A DNA stretch of 64,000 bases from Boesenbergia rotunda. Taxonomy: Eukaryota; Streptophyta; Magnoliopsida; Zingiberales; Zingiberaceae. Every line of letters starts with the position of its first letter. Position 1 is the stretch's first letter. Position numbers and translations under genes: made by a program. The stretch spans positions 353,786-417,785 of the forward strand of contig JAGFNQ010005241.1 of the NCBI GenBank assembly GCA_024364735.1, read 5' to 3'. Positions 44,376 through 55,479 of the stretch are shown one piece after another. Below the pieces are notes generated by a model. That model worked only from the letters and a program-made list of their open reading frames with translations, made no database searches and was not told the origin of the DNA.

Positions 44376-45056
44376 TCACAAAGCAACAAGTATGAAACAA
44401 GTGCTCCCTTTGATTATCTTCTTCCTCCTTAGCTTGCAGATTGAGAACTCAATTTGCCACTTGGTATCATGATATTTAGAAGAAATGGACTCGCTATTAC
44501 CTTGAGTAGTGGATGTTGTTGGTTTGGGCTTTTTGAAGGGTTCAAACTTTGACTTGTTTTGTAGTTGTTCCTCCCATGTGCGGCTGGTAGCCAATTGCCC
44601 CCTTCTAGCCAATTTTTTCCTCTTGGATTGTTCTTCCACTTTTAGTGCTTCGTGGATCATGTCCGACAACTCAACATAATGCTGCAATTCAACAATATCA
44701 ACAATTTTTGAGTTTAAACCATGCAAGCATCTAGCTATGGTGGCTTCCCGATCTTTATCTACATTAGCCTGCATTATGGACAACACCATCTCCTTAAAAT
44801 ACTCATCAACACTTTTGTAGCATTGAGATAACCTCTGCAACCGCTGATATAGGCTCTTGTAATAACGTCCGGGTACAAATCTTCTTCTCATGAGTATCTT
44901 TATCGCCTCCCAAGTGGACACAGGTTGCTCTTTATTCCTTCTTCGATTCAACACCACTTGATCCCACCAAAATATAGCATAATCAGTGAAATCAATGACA
45001 ACTAGTTTAACCTTCTTAAGTTTTGAGAAATCATGACAATCAAACACCATCTCCAT
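44376..45056 (-). pseudogene. Ty3/gypsy gag (Retrotrans_gag domain)
   Basis: A 226-residue frame starts at ATG 45056 with 'MEMVFDCHDFSKLKKVKLV' and continues 'FTDYAIFWWDQVVLNRRRN', 'MRRRFVPGRYYKSLYQRLQ' and 'VELQHYVELSDMIHEALKVE'. This is the standard Retrotrans_gag core of plant chromoviruses. The N-terminal extension and the CCHC knuckle expected after the basic linker are not visible; the C-terminal ~25 residues look frameshifted. It belongs to the same decayed element as 40190-43331, upstream in minus orientation. A 919-bp solo LTR now separates gag from pol. Confidence 0.85.
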
Positions 45057-45425
45057 CTTAGTTTCTTACTCCCAATAAACTTCAGGATCATTTTTTCCTT
45101 AAAAGGATAGAATCTTCAACTTTGCACCTCCTAAGTCATTAACCCTTTGATTTCCACCCAACCTATTTTCTGTATGTCCATTCCTATCTGGTAGGAAACT
45201 TTCGTGGGGTTGAATCGGTTGCCCCAAGTTTGACGTTACCCAACTTGATTAACCATTTTTTTTCTATGCCCATTTCTATCTCCTCTATATCCAATCCAGC
45301 CCCGGTTGTAGTTTCTCTCACCAAATTCTTCCACCTCTTCTTCTTCTACATCAACCCCTTGAGCACATCTTTATTGTGGCACGATAGAACGATTTAGCTA
45401 ATGTCTTCCCGGTGTCTCCTCTTCT
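45057..45425 (-). other. Region upstream of gypsy gag
   Basis: Decayed coding remnants may be present ('PQESFLPDRNGHTENRLGGN'-like reading on the minus strand near 45110-45200), but no clear domain. The region links gag to the 158-bp repeat array. Confidence 0.3.
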
Positions 45426-45579
45426 ATTTGATCCACTCCTATAGCATTGGTGATACAGCAAGATTAGAGGTTTCGGCACCCAAAATCTCATCTCATAGCT
45501 CAACCCTGTCTACTGATATAGAGTTTTCAGAATTCCAAATATGGTAGGTCCATCAGTGAGTTTTGCTCAAAACTCACTG
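45426..45579. repeat. 158-bp tandem array, first unit (left of solo LTR)
   Basis: First copy of the unit repeated at 48808-49460. It ends in the hairpin arm sequence AAAACTCACTG, where the 3.2-kb LTR inserted. Confidence 0.85.
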
Positions 45580-48500
45580 TGTTAAATCCGACACTTTTGG
45601 CGCGAGCCAGAAAATTTTTCGGAAGAAGATTTACGGATTTCCGGGACCCAAACTATAAAGAGGATTAAATTGTTTTGAAAATTAAGTTTTAAGGGCTGTG
45701 TTGTAAATATGCATTAACTGCTAAGGGTAAAGTTTGGATTCCAAAACAGTTGAGGGGCATCCTTGCGATTTGTCTGAAACTTGGTGGATCAAAATGCAAA
45801 ATGAACCAACTAATACACCTTGACCTAAATCCCTTGTGGCCGACTCCTCACACCCGATCCCTTCACTCGTCCCGGTTCCTCTTCCGCCGCAGCCGAGAAG
45901 CAGCCGATCACACACCTCTTCTCTTCTCCTTCGCCCTCGTGCCCTAGCCACGGTCGGCGCCGCCTTCCTTTTACCTTCGCGTGACCCAGTCGGCGCACAC
46001 CCGACGCCTGCCCTAAACCGCAGCCACCTGATCTCTCCTCCTCCGCACGCGATCAGCGCCGGCGGACCTTCGACCTTGCCTCCGGGAAACTCCAACGCCG
46101 AGCGCTGAATGGAGATCGAAGTTTCAAAGCGAGACCTAGCTTTTGATTTGCTATTCTTCTACGTTTTGCTGCAATGGGAAAACATCATCAGGTTGGGGAT
46201 GTGATTTCATATTCTAATCGTTGGTTGATCTTGAGTTGGTTCTGCGATGTAGGGTTATCTGTGATTTATCCTTCTCTATCTTTTCTTGGCAGATTGGGCT
46301 ATTGGTTTCGAGGCATGAAGAACTCACGGGCGTGATTTTAGATAAGGATCTAGATTTTGGACCTATGTAGAATGTTCTCTATGGAATTTGATTTATGTTT
46401 CTGCTTAGAATCTAGATTTTTGGGCGAGATTAGGAATTTCTTTAACTTGATCAGTATGGATAGAATGCATGCCTTCAATTGGGATTGATTAGTGAAATGG
46501 AGTTGTGCTTTGTCGTGAATTGCCAGCTTGGGATAGAACTCGAATATGTTTGATTGGGTTTTTGTTGGCTCTGTAGTGATCGTAGATGATTTCTTGTTTG
46601 GATTTGTCTCTGGTTTAAGATGCTTTGGTTTGTAGAACGCAGTTGAGCTCTAGGGTAAATCATTTGAGATTTCTGTTGAAACTTGTTTTCTGATCAGTGG
46701 AGTTTCAGATTTGATTAGTGAGGATTTCGATTAATGTTTGCTATTTCTATTTGATGCTGTTTGAGGTTGGCTTCGGTTCTGTTAGATTGCTCCCGAACAG
46801 AGTAGGGATGTGGAATCTGATTTTTGGGATGAGTTCTGATTTATTTGGTTTGGCATGTATGGACAGTAGGATACCTATATTAGATGGTATGGTTTTGTTT
46901 TATTTGGCTTGATGCTTCAGGCCATGACTTCATGGTGTGAATGGTGATATCAATTTTTGAGATGGTATGAGTTGTTGGCTTGTTTCTTTAGCTCATGTAC
47001 TTGGCCGTGTGATAATGATCATGTTGTGGAGTTAGGTATAATTTGATTTATATTGATTAACCCTGGGTGATTTGGTGGTAATTGGAATGGATTAACAGTT
47101 GATTTGAATGTTGAATTGGGTTAGATCGGGATAAAATATAACTTGAGTCAGGATTCGACCTACACAGAAACTAATCACTAATTAGGGTTAATTAGTGACA
47201 ATCACCTTTAGGATGGTGATAATTGGGTTTGTATCATGGTTAGCTAGTTATCATTTGTTATAGTAGCTAAAAACTATGTCTTTGTTACAGGGCACTGACT
47301 TGCTTTCGGATTTCTGGACGGGAGGTTCTTATTTGATATGGACTCCTTCTACTCTCTGGAGGCGGGTACCCTTTGACTTATCTATCTGATATTGTCATTT
47401 TGTTATGCATAGAATGTTATAGATAGCAGTAAGATTCTACGATATCCCTGGTTATTATGTCTATTCTGGATATTGTTGTTTATCTCTGTTTATTATGTCA
47501 GTTCTGGATACTTGTTGTTCATCCCTGAGTTATTCTGCTGTTAGTTCAATACAGTCTCAGGTATTGTCATATCCATTTGTATGCTAGAGATCGTGGTATT
47601 GTCTCCTGCATTTGATCTTGAGGGATTGGTAGTGTTCCATCAGTATACCTTGTAGGTTACCTGTATTTCCTGTTATAGGATTTCAGACTGAGACTTAGTA
47701 TACTGGGGACTTGGGAGGGAGGTATGTGTATCTAGCATACACCATCTCTGCATTATTGCATGCTGACCCACGCGGACGTTGTGGACGATGTCCTGACTGG
47801 GTACAGGTTGTCACAGCTCTACCCACGCGGACGTTTGGACATCCTGACTGGGACTAGGGGGTGACACATGTCATTGCATCAGGGTGCTTTATATGTTTGG
47901 GGCATGCACCATCCTTGCATTATTGCATGCCGACCCACGCGGACGTTGTGGACCATGTCCTGACTGGGTACAGGTTGTCACAGCTCTACCCACGCGGACG
48001 TCGTGGACGATATCCTGACTGGGACTAGGGGGTGACGCATGTCATTGCACCATGTGCATACTTTGCATCGTGCATTGTTTGCTGCACTTGATTATTGCAC
48101 TTGTTTGACATTGCATATTCTGGAGACTTGTTATCTGAGCTTTTATGTCAATTGGTTTTCCTTTGGTATATCTTACCCTCTATACAGGTTAGATGGATTC
48201 AGGTATGTATCTACTTCGGTATGTTCAGTACTAGTCTTTCCCTACTGTTGCTATGAGACTGTAGTAGCTGAACTCTTATTGTTAGTATAACCTCCTATGC
48301 ATATCTTTGGGTATTCGCTGAGTTATGGACTCACCCCGTTGCCATATATGTTTATTTCAGGTTGATGTCTGCGAGGAGATCCCGAGCCGCCAGTCCCCAG
48401 CTCCAGCGGAGCTCTTTTTGATTTTTGGCATTACATTGCTTCGGTTATGGACCCTGTAGTATTTATTATGCTTCCGCTATTTTGATTTGAACATGTATTC

Positions 48501-48802
48501 ATGTTTTATGTAATGGTATTGTACTTTTGAGTCCTATGTTGGACTTCGATTGGTTTTGGTTTTGTTCCTGCCCCCTGGCAGCTCAGGTGAGTTCGGATTT
48601 AGTTTTTCGATAGTTATAATCATATAACTGTTGTTTCTGCTTATATCTGAGGCCTGAGGCCCTATAAACTGCGTGGTTGTGCAAATATTTAAACTGCGTG
48701 GATTGTTATATATATTGTGTGTGTGTAAATTGTCCGCCGGACAGGGGAGGTGCTGTCCGATTTTATATTGGATCAGCGGCTCCTGGGTCTCGGGGCGTGA
48801 CA
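45580..48802 (+). mobile_element. Very long solo LTR (3,223 bp), gypsy Tekay/Del-like
   Basis: It begins TGTTAAATCCGACAC and ends CTCGGGGCGTGACA. An exact 5-bp target duplication CACTG flanks it (45575-45579 and 48803-48807). The position of the host repeats confirms the edges: removing 3,228 bases restores a 158-bp period. Contents are a GC-rich leader-like block (45830-46110, chance ORFs only), a GT-rich non-coding middle, a 167-bp duplicated block near 47758-48090, and a terminal region with 'ggagatcccgagccgcc'. LTRs of this size and style are typical of Tekay/Del chromoviruses, but no internal sequence is present to prove it. Confidence 0.9.
47758..48091 (+). repeat. 167-bp tandem duplication inside the 3.2-kb LTR
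   Basis: Two copies start at 47758 and 47925 with 'gcatgc(t/c)gacccacgcgg'. Each holds two shorter blocks 'acccacgcggacgt…gacgatgtcctgactggg' separated by 'caggttgtcacagctct'. The function is unknown; such blocks are common in long gypsy LTRs. Confidence 0.8.
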
Positions 48803-48807
48803 CACTG

Positions 48808-49466
48808 ATATACCTAAACCACTCCTATAGCATTGGTGATACTGCAAGATTAGAGGTTTCGGCATCCAAAATCTCATCTCCTAGCTCAACCCTGTCTATT
48901 GATATAGAGTTTTCAGAATTCCAAATATGGTAGGTCCATCAGTGAGTTTTGCTCAAAACTCACTGATATACCTAAACCACTGCTATAGCATTGGTGATAC
49001 GGCAAGATTAGAGGTTTCGGCACCCAAAATCTCATCTCCTAGCTCAACCCTGTCTACTGATATAGAATTTTCAGAATTCCAAATATGGTAGGTCCATCAG
49101 TGAGTTTTGCTCAAAACTCACTAATATACCTAAACCACTTCTATAGCATTGATGATACAGCAAGATTAGAGGTTTCGGCACCCAAAATCTCATCTCCTAG
49201 CTCAACCCTGTCTATTGATATAGAGTTTTCAGAATTCCAAATATGGTAGGTCCATCAGTGAGTTTTGCTCAAAACTCACTGATATACCTAAACCACTGCT
49301 ATAGCATTGGTGATACGGCAAGATTAGAGGTTTCGGCACCCAAAATCTCATCTCCTAGCTCAACCCTGTCTACTGATATAGAATTTTCAGAATTCCAAAT
49401 ATGGTAGGTCCATCAGTGAATTTTGTTCAAAACTCACTGATATACCTAAACCACTCCTATAACATT
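48808..49466. repeat. 158-bp tandem array, units 2-5
   Basis: The marker 'ggtaggtccatcagtgag' recurs at 48929, 49087, 49245 and 49403, exactly 158 bases apart. Each unit carries a perfect 13-bp inverted repeat, ATCAGTGAGTTTT…AAAACTCACTGAT, around GCTC. Units differ by a few bases (actcctat/actgctat, tctattg/tctactg). The last unit is cut off at about 49466. Confidence 0.92.
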
Positions 49467-50606
49467 TTATTATTATGTAATTATATATTATACCTTTTTT
49501 TTAAAAAAAGTTTTTATTATTTTTCTATATTTAATGTTGGAGGGCCTGAAGTCATCATACTTCAGGCCCTCCTTGGGCCTGAGGTCATCAGACTTCAGGC
49601 CCTCCTTAGGCCTGAAGTCGGATGACTTCAGGCCTAAGGGAAAATTTTTCAAATAGAGGGCCTGAAGTCACTGCACTAAAAATTTTTTAATTTTAAAAAT
49701 ATTTTTTATATTTAATTATTATTTATTAAATTAATTATTTATAGGATCTGAAGTTATTTGACTTCAAACCCTCCTGGGATGACTTCAGGCCCTGCGTTTG
49801 AATCTAAAATTAAGTGTTTTGATAGGTTTTTTATATATTAATATATTTTTTAAATAGAAAAAAAATTTGAGTTCACGTCGGGCCTGAATGAAAAGATTTC
49901 AAGCCCAACGTGGGCCTGAAATAAAAAATTTCAGGCCCACGCTGGGCCTGAAATAAAAATATTTCAGGCCCACGTTGGGCCTGAAATAAAAAATTTCTGA
50001 CCCACGCTGGGCCTGAAATAAAAATATTTCAGGCCCATGCTGGGCCTGAAATAAAAATATTTCAGGCCCAGCGTGGGCCTGAAAGCTACCACGGTCAGTT
50101 TTTTCAAAAAATATGTATACATTAATATATTTATTAAATATTATTTAATATATTAATTTCTATTAATCAAATATAAAATCATTTATTTATATTTTTAAAT
50201 CTAACAGTTTATTTCCAAAAACTTTTTATACATTAATATATTTATTAAATATTATTTAATATATTAATTTATATTAATAAAAATAAAAATTATTTATTTA
50301 TATTTTTAAATCACGTTGGATGAGAAATTTTTAAAGTGAAATATTTTTTTAATTTTTATCTTACGTTTTTTAATTTAGCGCCGATTCCATTAGATATTAT
50401 TTTAAAATAAAAGTCAGTAATTAAATCACGTTGCATGTGCTAACGTTTCAGAATTGATTACTGAGAGAGAAAGAGAAAAGCAATAGATAACATGAGGGGT
50501 ATAAGAGGAAGTTCACTATAATGAGTGCGCCCTTTGGTGAAAATAAAATCATGGTGCGCCCGTTGGTAATTACCGATTATTGCGTACGCCCTTTGGTAAA
50601 TTGCCG
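49467..50606. mobile_element. Unclassified element packed with GGCCTGAA hairpins
   Basis: It interrupts the gypsy/158-bp host sequence, which resumes at about 50607 with 'gatcattcgtttaatgtgtatc'. Hairpins occur in two groups: 49545-49645 (GGCCTGAAGTC…GACTTCAGGCC types) and 49879-50085 (33-bp array). The rest is AT-rich. The right end has three 'tgcgccctttggtaa'-like repeats (50527-50600). There is no coding frame and I found no terminal inverted repeat or target duplication. Confidence 0.5.
49879..50085. repeat. 33-bp tandem hairpin array
   Basis: Six units of the pattern GGGCCTGAAA-taaaaa-TATTTCAGGCCC followed by 'acgyt'. Each unit is a near-perfect palindrome of 28 bases. One unit has 'tctgaccc' in place of 'tcaggccc', so not all are perfect. 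Confidence 0.9.
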
Positions 50607-50790
50607 TTGATCATTCGTTTAATGTGTATCATTACGAATAGCTCTTTGATGTGAATCACCTCATTATCTTGAAGGGAGATAACTTATGAGGATCTTTGCT
50701 CAGCAACAAAAGTGTATGTAAAGAAGGGTTAATACAACTAGTGAGACATTCTACATCTGTTAAAAATTGATCCAGATATAGTGACATTAA
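50607..50790. other. Small gypsy-derived fragment
   Basis: 'cattcgtttaatgtgtatcattacg' and 'ctctttgatgtgaatcac' match 40340-40400 of the gypsy element, and 'gggagataac' with 'gtatgtaaagaagggttaa' resembles 39610-39680. The order of the two blocks differs from the main copy, so this is a rearranged relic. Confidence 0.45.
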
Positions 50791-50792
50791 CA

Positions 50793-51990
50793 CTCTTGCA
50801 TGAATTAACTACGTCAACCCGTGAGGGTAAAAATTAACCCTTGGGAAAAAAAATTCTCCAACTCTCTAATTATTTGACAGTCGGTTATAAGTTAATCTTA
50901 TAATTTTTTTTTTCATATAATCTAAGGATGAATTATGAGAAAGATGAGTATAATTATTTTTTTTACTATAATAGATTAAAATAATTTTGTTATGTGTTAA
51001 TACCTTAGATATTGCTGAAATACCTTGTATAGTCATGATATTGTTGAAATTAAAATATTTTTGAATGAGAAAAACATTGAAATTGTTATTTGACGTTTTA
51101 TATGGACAAATAAGCTCACACTTTAAATTTTTCTTGCCAAATAATTTTTCTTTAAAGTGACTTTTTATGTGGTATCAATCTTTGAATTTAAGATAATCGG
51201 TTTGATATCATAAATTTTTTGAGGCTCATTCTGATCATTAACATTCTGAAATCCATTAATCGTCTAAATATCTTAAATTTTATAAATAAAATTTATCATT
51301 TTAATAATTTTTCATGATATTAGTCAGTTGTTATAAAAGAATAAATTAAAAAATTAAAATTAACGGTTATATATTTGGAAAAAATTTTAAACTCTTGCAT
51401 GAATTGAGTACACCAACCCATGGGGGCAAAAATTAACCCCTCGGAAAAAAATTTTTCTCACTCCCTAACGGTCAATTATAAATTAATCTCGTCGTATAAT
51501 CTAAGGATGAATTATTAGAAAGATGAGTATAATTATTTATTACTATAATAGATTAAAATAATTTTGTTATGTGTTAATATCTTAGATATTGCTGAAATAC
51601 CTTGTATAGTCATGATATTGCTGAAATTAAAATTTTTTTGAATGAAAAAAATATTAAAATTGTTATTTGACTTTTTATACATGTGAGAGGACAAATAAGC
51701 CCATACTTTAAATTTTTCTTACCAAATAACTTTTCTTTCCCGTGACCTTTTACATGGTATTAATATTTAATCGATTTGCTATTATGAAATATTTTTATCG
51801 ATCATCAGGATAAATTGAAAAAATATTATGGCCTATTCTAATCATCAATATTCTGAAATTCATTAATCGTCAAAATATCTTAGATTTTATAAAAATAAAA
51901 TTCATCATTTTAATAATTTTTATGACATTAGCCGGTAGAATAAATTAGAAAATTAAAATTAATTATTATATATTTAGATAATTTTTTAAA
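50793..51990. repeat. Two diverged ~599-bp tandem copies
   Basis: Both copies begin 'ctcttgcatgaatt' (50793 and 51392), and share 'ataatctaaggatgaattat', 'gaaagatgagtataatta', 'tgttatgtgttaat' and 'ccttgtatagtcatgatatt'. Divergence is about 15% by eye with several gaps, so the duplication is old. Nothing coding was seen. Confidence 0.8.
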
Positions 51991-53040
51991 TTTTATTTTT
52001 TATTTACTTTTATAAATTTATTATATAATCAGTTCGGCTACGTCTCAATTAAATATCAAATATGGATGGAGACGTCAGCGTTCTCTTATGTGACAATTAG
52101 TGTAGCTCAGAAAGTTATTTTTATTATAAACAATATTATTCTAAACCTTTCTGTTCCAATTTTATGCACCTATTCAACTCACTATTTTACCCTGCAGTGA
52201 CTGGCACCTCCTAAATCTAATCGGCTCAGTTAACAAAGGTTGAACAAGGGGCAAACGAGTCAAAATCACTAGTAAATTATTCCAGTCCCAATTCGAATAA
52301 AATATTAATTCGACTTCCTTCAATTAAATGAAGAAATTTTTTTTATAAACTCCCCATCTTTAAATTCATCATATAGTCTCACTCAAATTTTTCTTTACAT
52401 ACAGTCCTTGATGGGATTGACAAAATAATTTGGTGAGTATTATTTAAAGAAAATTGAGTATAAAAATTAAAAATTTTAGTATGTAAGGTTGCATCCATCA
52501 CATCAAAAAATTGTGTATTCAATTTTCACTCTTTTATACTTAAGTTTCACTCTTTTATACTCAATTTTTATTGATGTATACTCAATTTTCACTTTTTTAG
52601 GAGTAAATGTAAAGAAAATCTCAAATAGAGAATACATGTAAAGATTAAATAGGGTTTGAGAAATTTTCTATAATTTACTGTTAAATTAATTCAATTTTGT
52701 CTGATTAAATTAGAATATTCAGATCTGATTTTATAATATTAAATTCGTGAGCTCATAAACATTTTCATTCCAAGACTGATGAACATATTGGTTAAAAATT
52801 TCATTTATCATATATATTTTTATAAATTTAAATATCACATAAATAATAAATATAATAATATATTATTAATTATTATAATTAATTATCTTGAAAAAATTGG
52901 AATTAAGTTTATTTAATTTTTAAATAATTTTTTATCAATTATATTAGAGTCAAAATCAAACTTTAGAACTAAAATTCGAATGTAACTCGGATTTAGAGAT
53001 AACGAATCGGGTCCAAATTTAATCCTTATTTTTTTCGGTT
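51991..53040. other. AT-rich intergenic DNA
   Basis: No coding frame, RNA gene or transposon end could be identified. A short local repetition of 'actcaatttt(c/t)a' occurs near 52530-52590. Confidence 0.4.
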
Positions 53041-53058
53041 ACATTCGATTATATTCCT

Positions 53059-53260
53059 TGTAAAAAGGTAAAACGTTCGTCCCCAGCGCCCACGGAAGAG
53101 GTAAATCATGGTTATCACTGGTGTGGTGAGGCGCCTAGGGTCGAGGGAATTAATGTCAGCAGATCAGGGTTTTATTCCTATATGCAACTGACGACCCTCA
53201 AACCTGAGATCTCCATGTAAATAGTCAGGCGCCTTACCATCTGATCCAGCGGGTGAGGGC
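53059..53260 (-). mobile_element. SINE (family A), second copy with target duplication
   Basis: Flanked by ACATTCGATTATATTCCT (53041-53058) and ACATTCGATTATACTCCT (53261-53278), an 18-bp target duplication with one change. On the minus strand it starts 'gccctcacccgctgg', has box A-like TGGATCAGATGG and box B-like GGTTTGAGGGTC, and ends in 'gttttaccttttt'. It matches the SINE at 22238-22468 along most of its length. Confidence 0.9.
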
Positions 53261-53660
53261 ACATTCGATTATACTCCTACTTGAACACAAGAAAGGCAGT
53301 GCCATTCCATAATAATCCAAACTTGCAAGGGTTCTTATGCAAAAGTTCCTCGATCGTGGACATAAAAGGGTTTGAGCAGCGCTAGGGTTTGGAAAAAAGG
53401 CCGCCCTGCCTGGCTAGTAGTGCGGTACTGCTTCATTCTATTCGGTACGATCTTTTCTCTCCGATCAATCTTTGGTTTCCATCGGGAGGAGTTTTTCCTT
53501 CCGGTTTTGGTAACATCGCTCCCATTTTTCTAGTTTTTGATTTGTTTTTGTTGCATAAAATGGGCTTTAAAACAGAATCATTTGGCATTTGGTTTTGTTA
53601 ATATGGACGAATGTGTTCATCTTTTCTTGTGAATTTGTTTTTAACTCGTCAAAGGACGAC

Positions 53661-53739
53661 GCAACTATATGATGAATAACTCCTAAAAGCCATGGAAACT
53701 TTTCCACATGAAGCTTTTGTCATAGTTACTCTGATAGCG
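53661..53739 (+). ncRNA. C/D-box snoRNA, copy 1
   Basis: Box C TGATGA (53670-53675) and box D CTGA (53731-53734) are enclosed by a short stem (CTA/TAG). The bases before box D, TTTGTCATAGTTACT, are complementary over 12 positions to AGTAACTATGAC, a universally conserved stretch of 25S rRNA next to the UUAAGGUAGCC core. By the D+5 rule the guided 2'-O-methylation would fall on the second A of AGUAAC. This copy is the most diverged outside the conserved boxes. Confidence 0.75.
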
Positions 53740-54224
53740 CAATGCATTTGTTTTTCAAGCTATTTGTTCCACAATTCACTGATTTTCTTAACGTTTCTTT
53801 TGTCAGAACGACAGATACTTCAAAAATTGTGAGATTTATATTTGCTTGAGTCTAAGGCAAGATCCAGAGTCCTGCATGCCCAATAAAAGCAGTTTGTTTC
53901 ATGGATTCATTCTTCTTTCTCGATTTCATTGATCTATTTGTGCTAAAAACAACATTTTGTATGATCTTTTTTGCGCTAGCATTTGATATGTTTGGACCCT
54001 TGAGATTACAACAATGATTAATCCCTGAGTGTCAAATATTTGGGATCTATTTTTGGTTGGTAGACAGGTTTAATCACAGCATGAATATGAAATCTTAAAT
54101 TTTGTCCCAACAAGAGTTAGTGCTCATAACAGTGATACTCATTTGTTTCTTTGAATAAGATTCTAGGCATTGTTGATTTGGTTTAGCCTTTAATTGTCAC
54201 CAGTAGGCAAGATTTGAGTGATGA

Positions 54225-54303
54225 CACTAATTGATGAATAATTACTCAGAGCTATGGATCAATCTCCACATGAAAGCTTTTTGTCATAGTTACTCTGATA
54301 GTG
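54225..54303 (+). ncRNA. C/D-box snoRNA, copy 2
   Basis: Terminal stem CACTA (54225-54229) pairs perfectly with TAGTG (54299-54303). Box C TGATGA is at 54232-54237 and box D CTGA at 54295-54298. The rRNA guide TTTGTCATAGTTACT precedes box D as in copies 1 and 3. A candidate internal C' box (ATGAAAG) is near 54270. The total of 79 nt is typical for plant C/D snoRNAs. Confidence 0.85.
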
Positions 54304-54617
54304 TCTTATCTCTTCTGCTCTGTTGCTCAGGAAATCTATCTGGATTTTTAGCTTTTGTTTTATGTCGTCAGTTCATACTCCTTCAGATAACAACGAGTAA
54401 CCCCTGAGTCTCCATCATTTGGGACGTATTTTTGGTTGCTACATAATCACTGCATTAATATAAAATCTTGAATTTTGTCCCAACAAGTGGTTGTGCTCAT
54501 AATAGTGATTATCATTTTTTTTCTAATAAGATTCTAGGCATTGTTGAATATATTTTAGCCTTTCATTGTTGTCACTTGGAACCTGAGATTGCATGGTTGG
54601 CAAGATTTGTGTGATGA

Positions 54618-54696
54618 CACTAATTGATGAATAATTATTCAAAGCTATGGATCAACCTCCACATGAAAGCTCTTTGTCATAGTTACTCTGATAGTG
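54618..54696 (+). ncRNA. C/D-box snoRNA, copy 3
   Basis: Same stem CACTA/TAGTG (54618-54622 and 54692-54696), box C at 54625-54630, box D at 54688-54691 and the same guide. It differs from copy 2 at only a few positions (attattcaaag versus attactcagag). Copies 2 and 3 therefore share a recent duplication. Confidence 0.85.
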
Positions 54697-55112
54697 TCTT
54701 ATCTCTTCTGCTCTGTTGCTCAGGAAATCTGTTTGGGATTTTAGCTTTTGTTTTGTTCATTCTCCTTTAGGTTGTCTGTTCTTTTTGATGAGATAGATCA
54801 AGCTAGTAATTCAGTGGTCATCTTTACAGCAGGTCAGTTCCTTGTATTGATACTGCATCTGAGGATGACAACAGTTACTACAACCCTTTTCATCAGTAAT
54901 AGAAGACTTCATGCCATTCTATTGCTTACTGTGTTAAGGGCTAACATTTTCATAATTTCTATTGTTCTTGTACATAGAAGCCCCAAAACCCTAAATCCAA
55001 TGTAGGGACTTCTTGCTCATTTATCAGGTAAGAAGTTTGCCTTAGCCAGGGCATGAGTTTTCTTCACCAATCCCACTCCCACAAGATGATTCCACCCTGA
55101 CAAGGCAATTCG

Positions 55113-55379
55113 ATGCACAGGTCTGATGTACCATGCTGGTTTTTACACACTAGCTTGAGGCAAGGCGACATGGAGGACAATCACCACTTTCCACTTTCGA
55201 AATTAGGTATGTATATGATGACCCTCCTACTGAATGGTTACACAACCATGGACCTTAATATCACTAGGAATAGCATCAAGGGGCAATCAAGATTAAGAAG
55301 CGCATCAAATAATTTTGCTATACATAAACAAAAAGAAGCCTGCCGAGACTTAAGAAATCTGCTCCATCCGGTGAACTAG
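55113..55379 (+). CDS. Unrecognised small ORF (88 residues)
   Basis: An ATG at 55113 opens an 88-residue frame with a basic C-terminal half (IKGQSRLRSASNN, KQKEACRDLRNLL). The GC content is higher than in the surroundings and it lies at the 3' end of the snoRNA host region. I recognise no domain, signal peptide or membrane segment. It may be chance, or the last exon of the host transcript. Confidence 0.25.
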   Translation: MHRSDVPCWFLHTSLRQGDMEDNHHFPLSKLGMYMMTLLLNGYTTMDLNITRNSIKGQSRLRSASNNFAIHKQKEACRDLRNLLHPVN

Positions 55380-55479
55380 GCCATATCGCTTACTGTGATG
55401 GTGTTGGTGATTGAATTTCTTCTACGCCTCATTGTTATTTGTGTTTATGTGTAGTAACTAAGCATCTTTTCACTTGTCT

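Noticed and set aside
46475..46912. Small ORFs in the 3.2-kb LTR as genes
   Set aside because: The segment is inside an LTR proven by target duplication; the frames are short and unrecognised.
49879..50085. CRISPR-like array of regular palindromic repeats
   Set aside because: The spacers are not unique and the context is a plant nuclear repeat; it is a hairpin satellite-like array.
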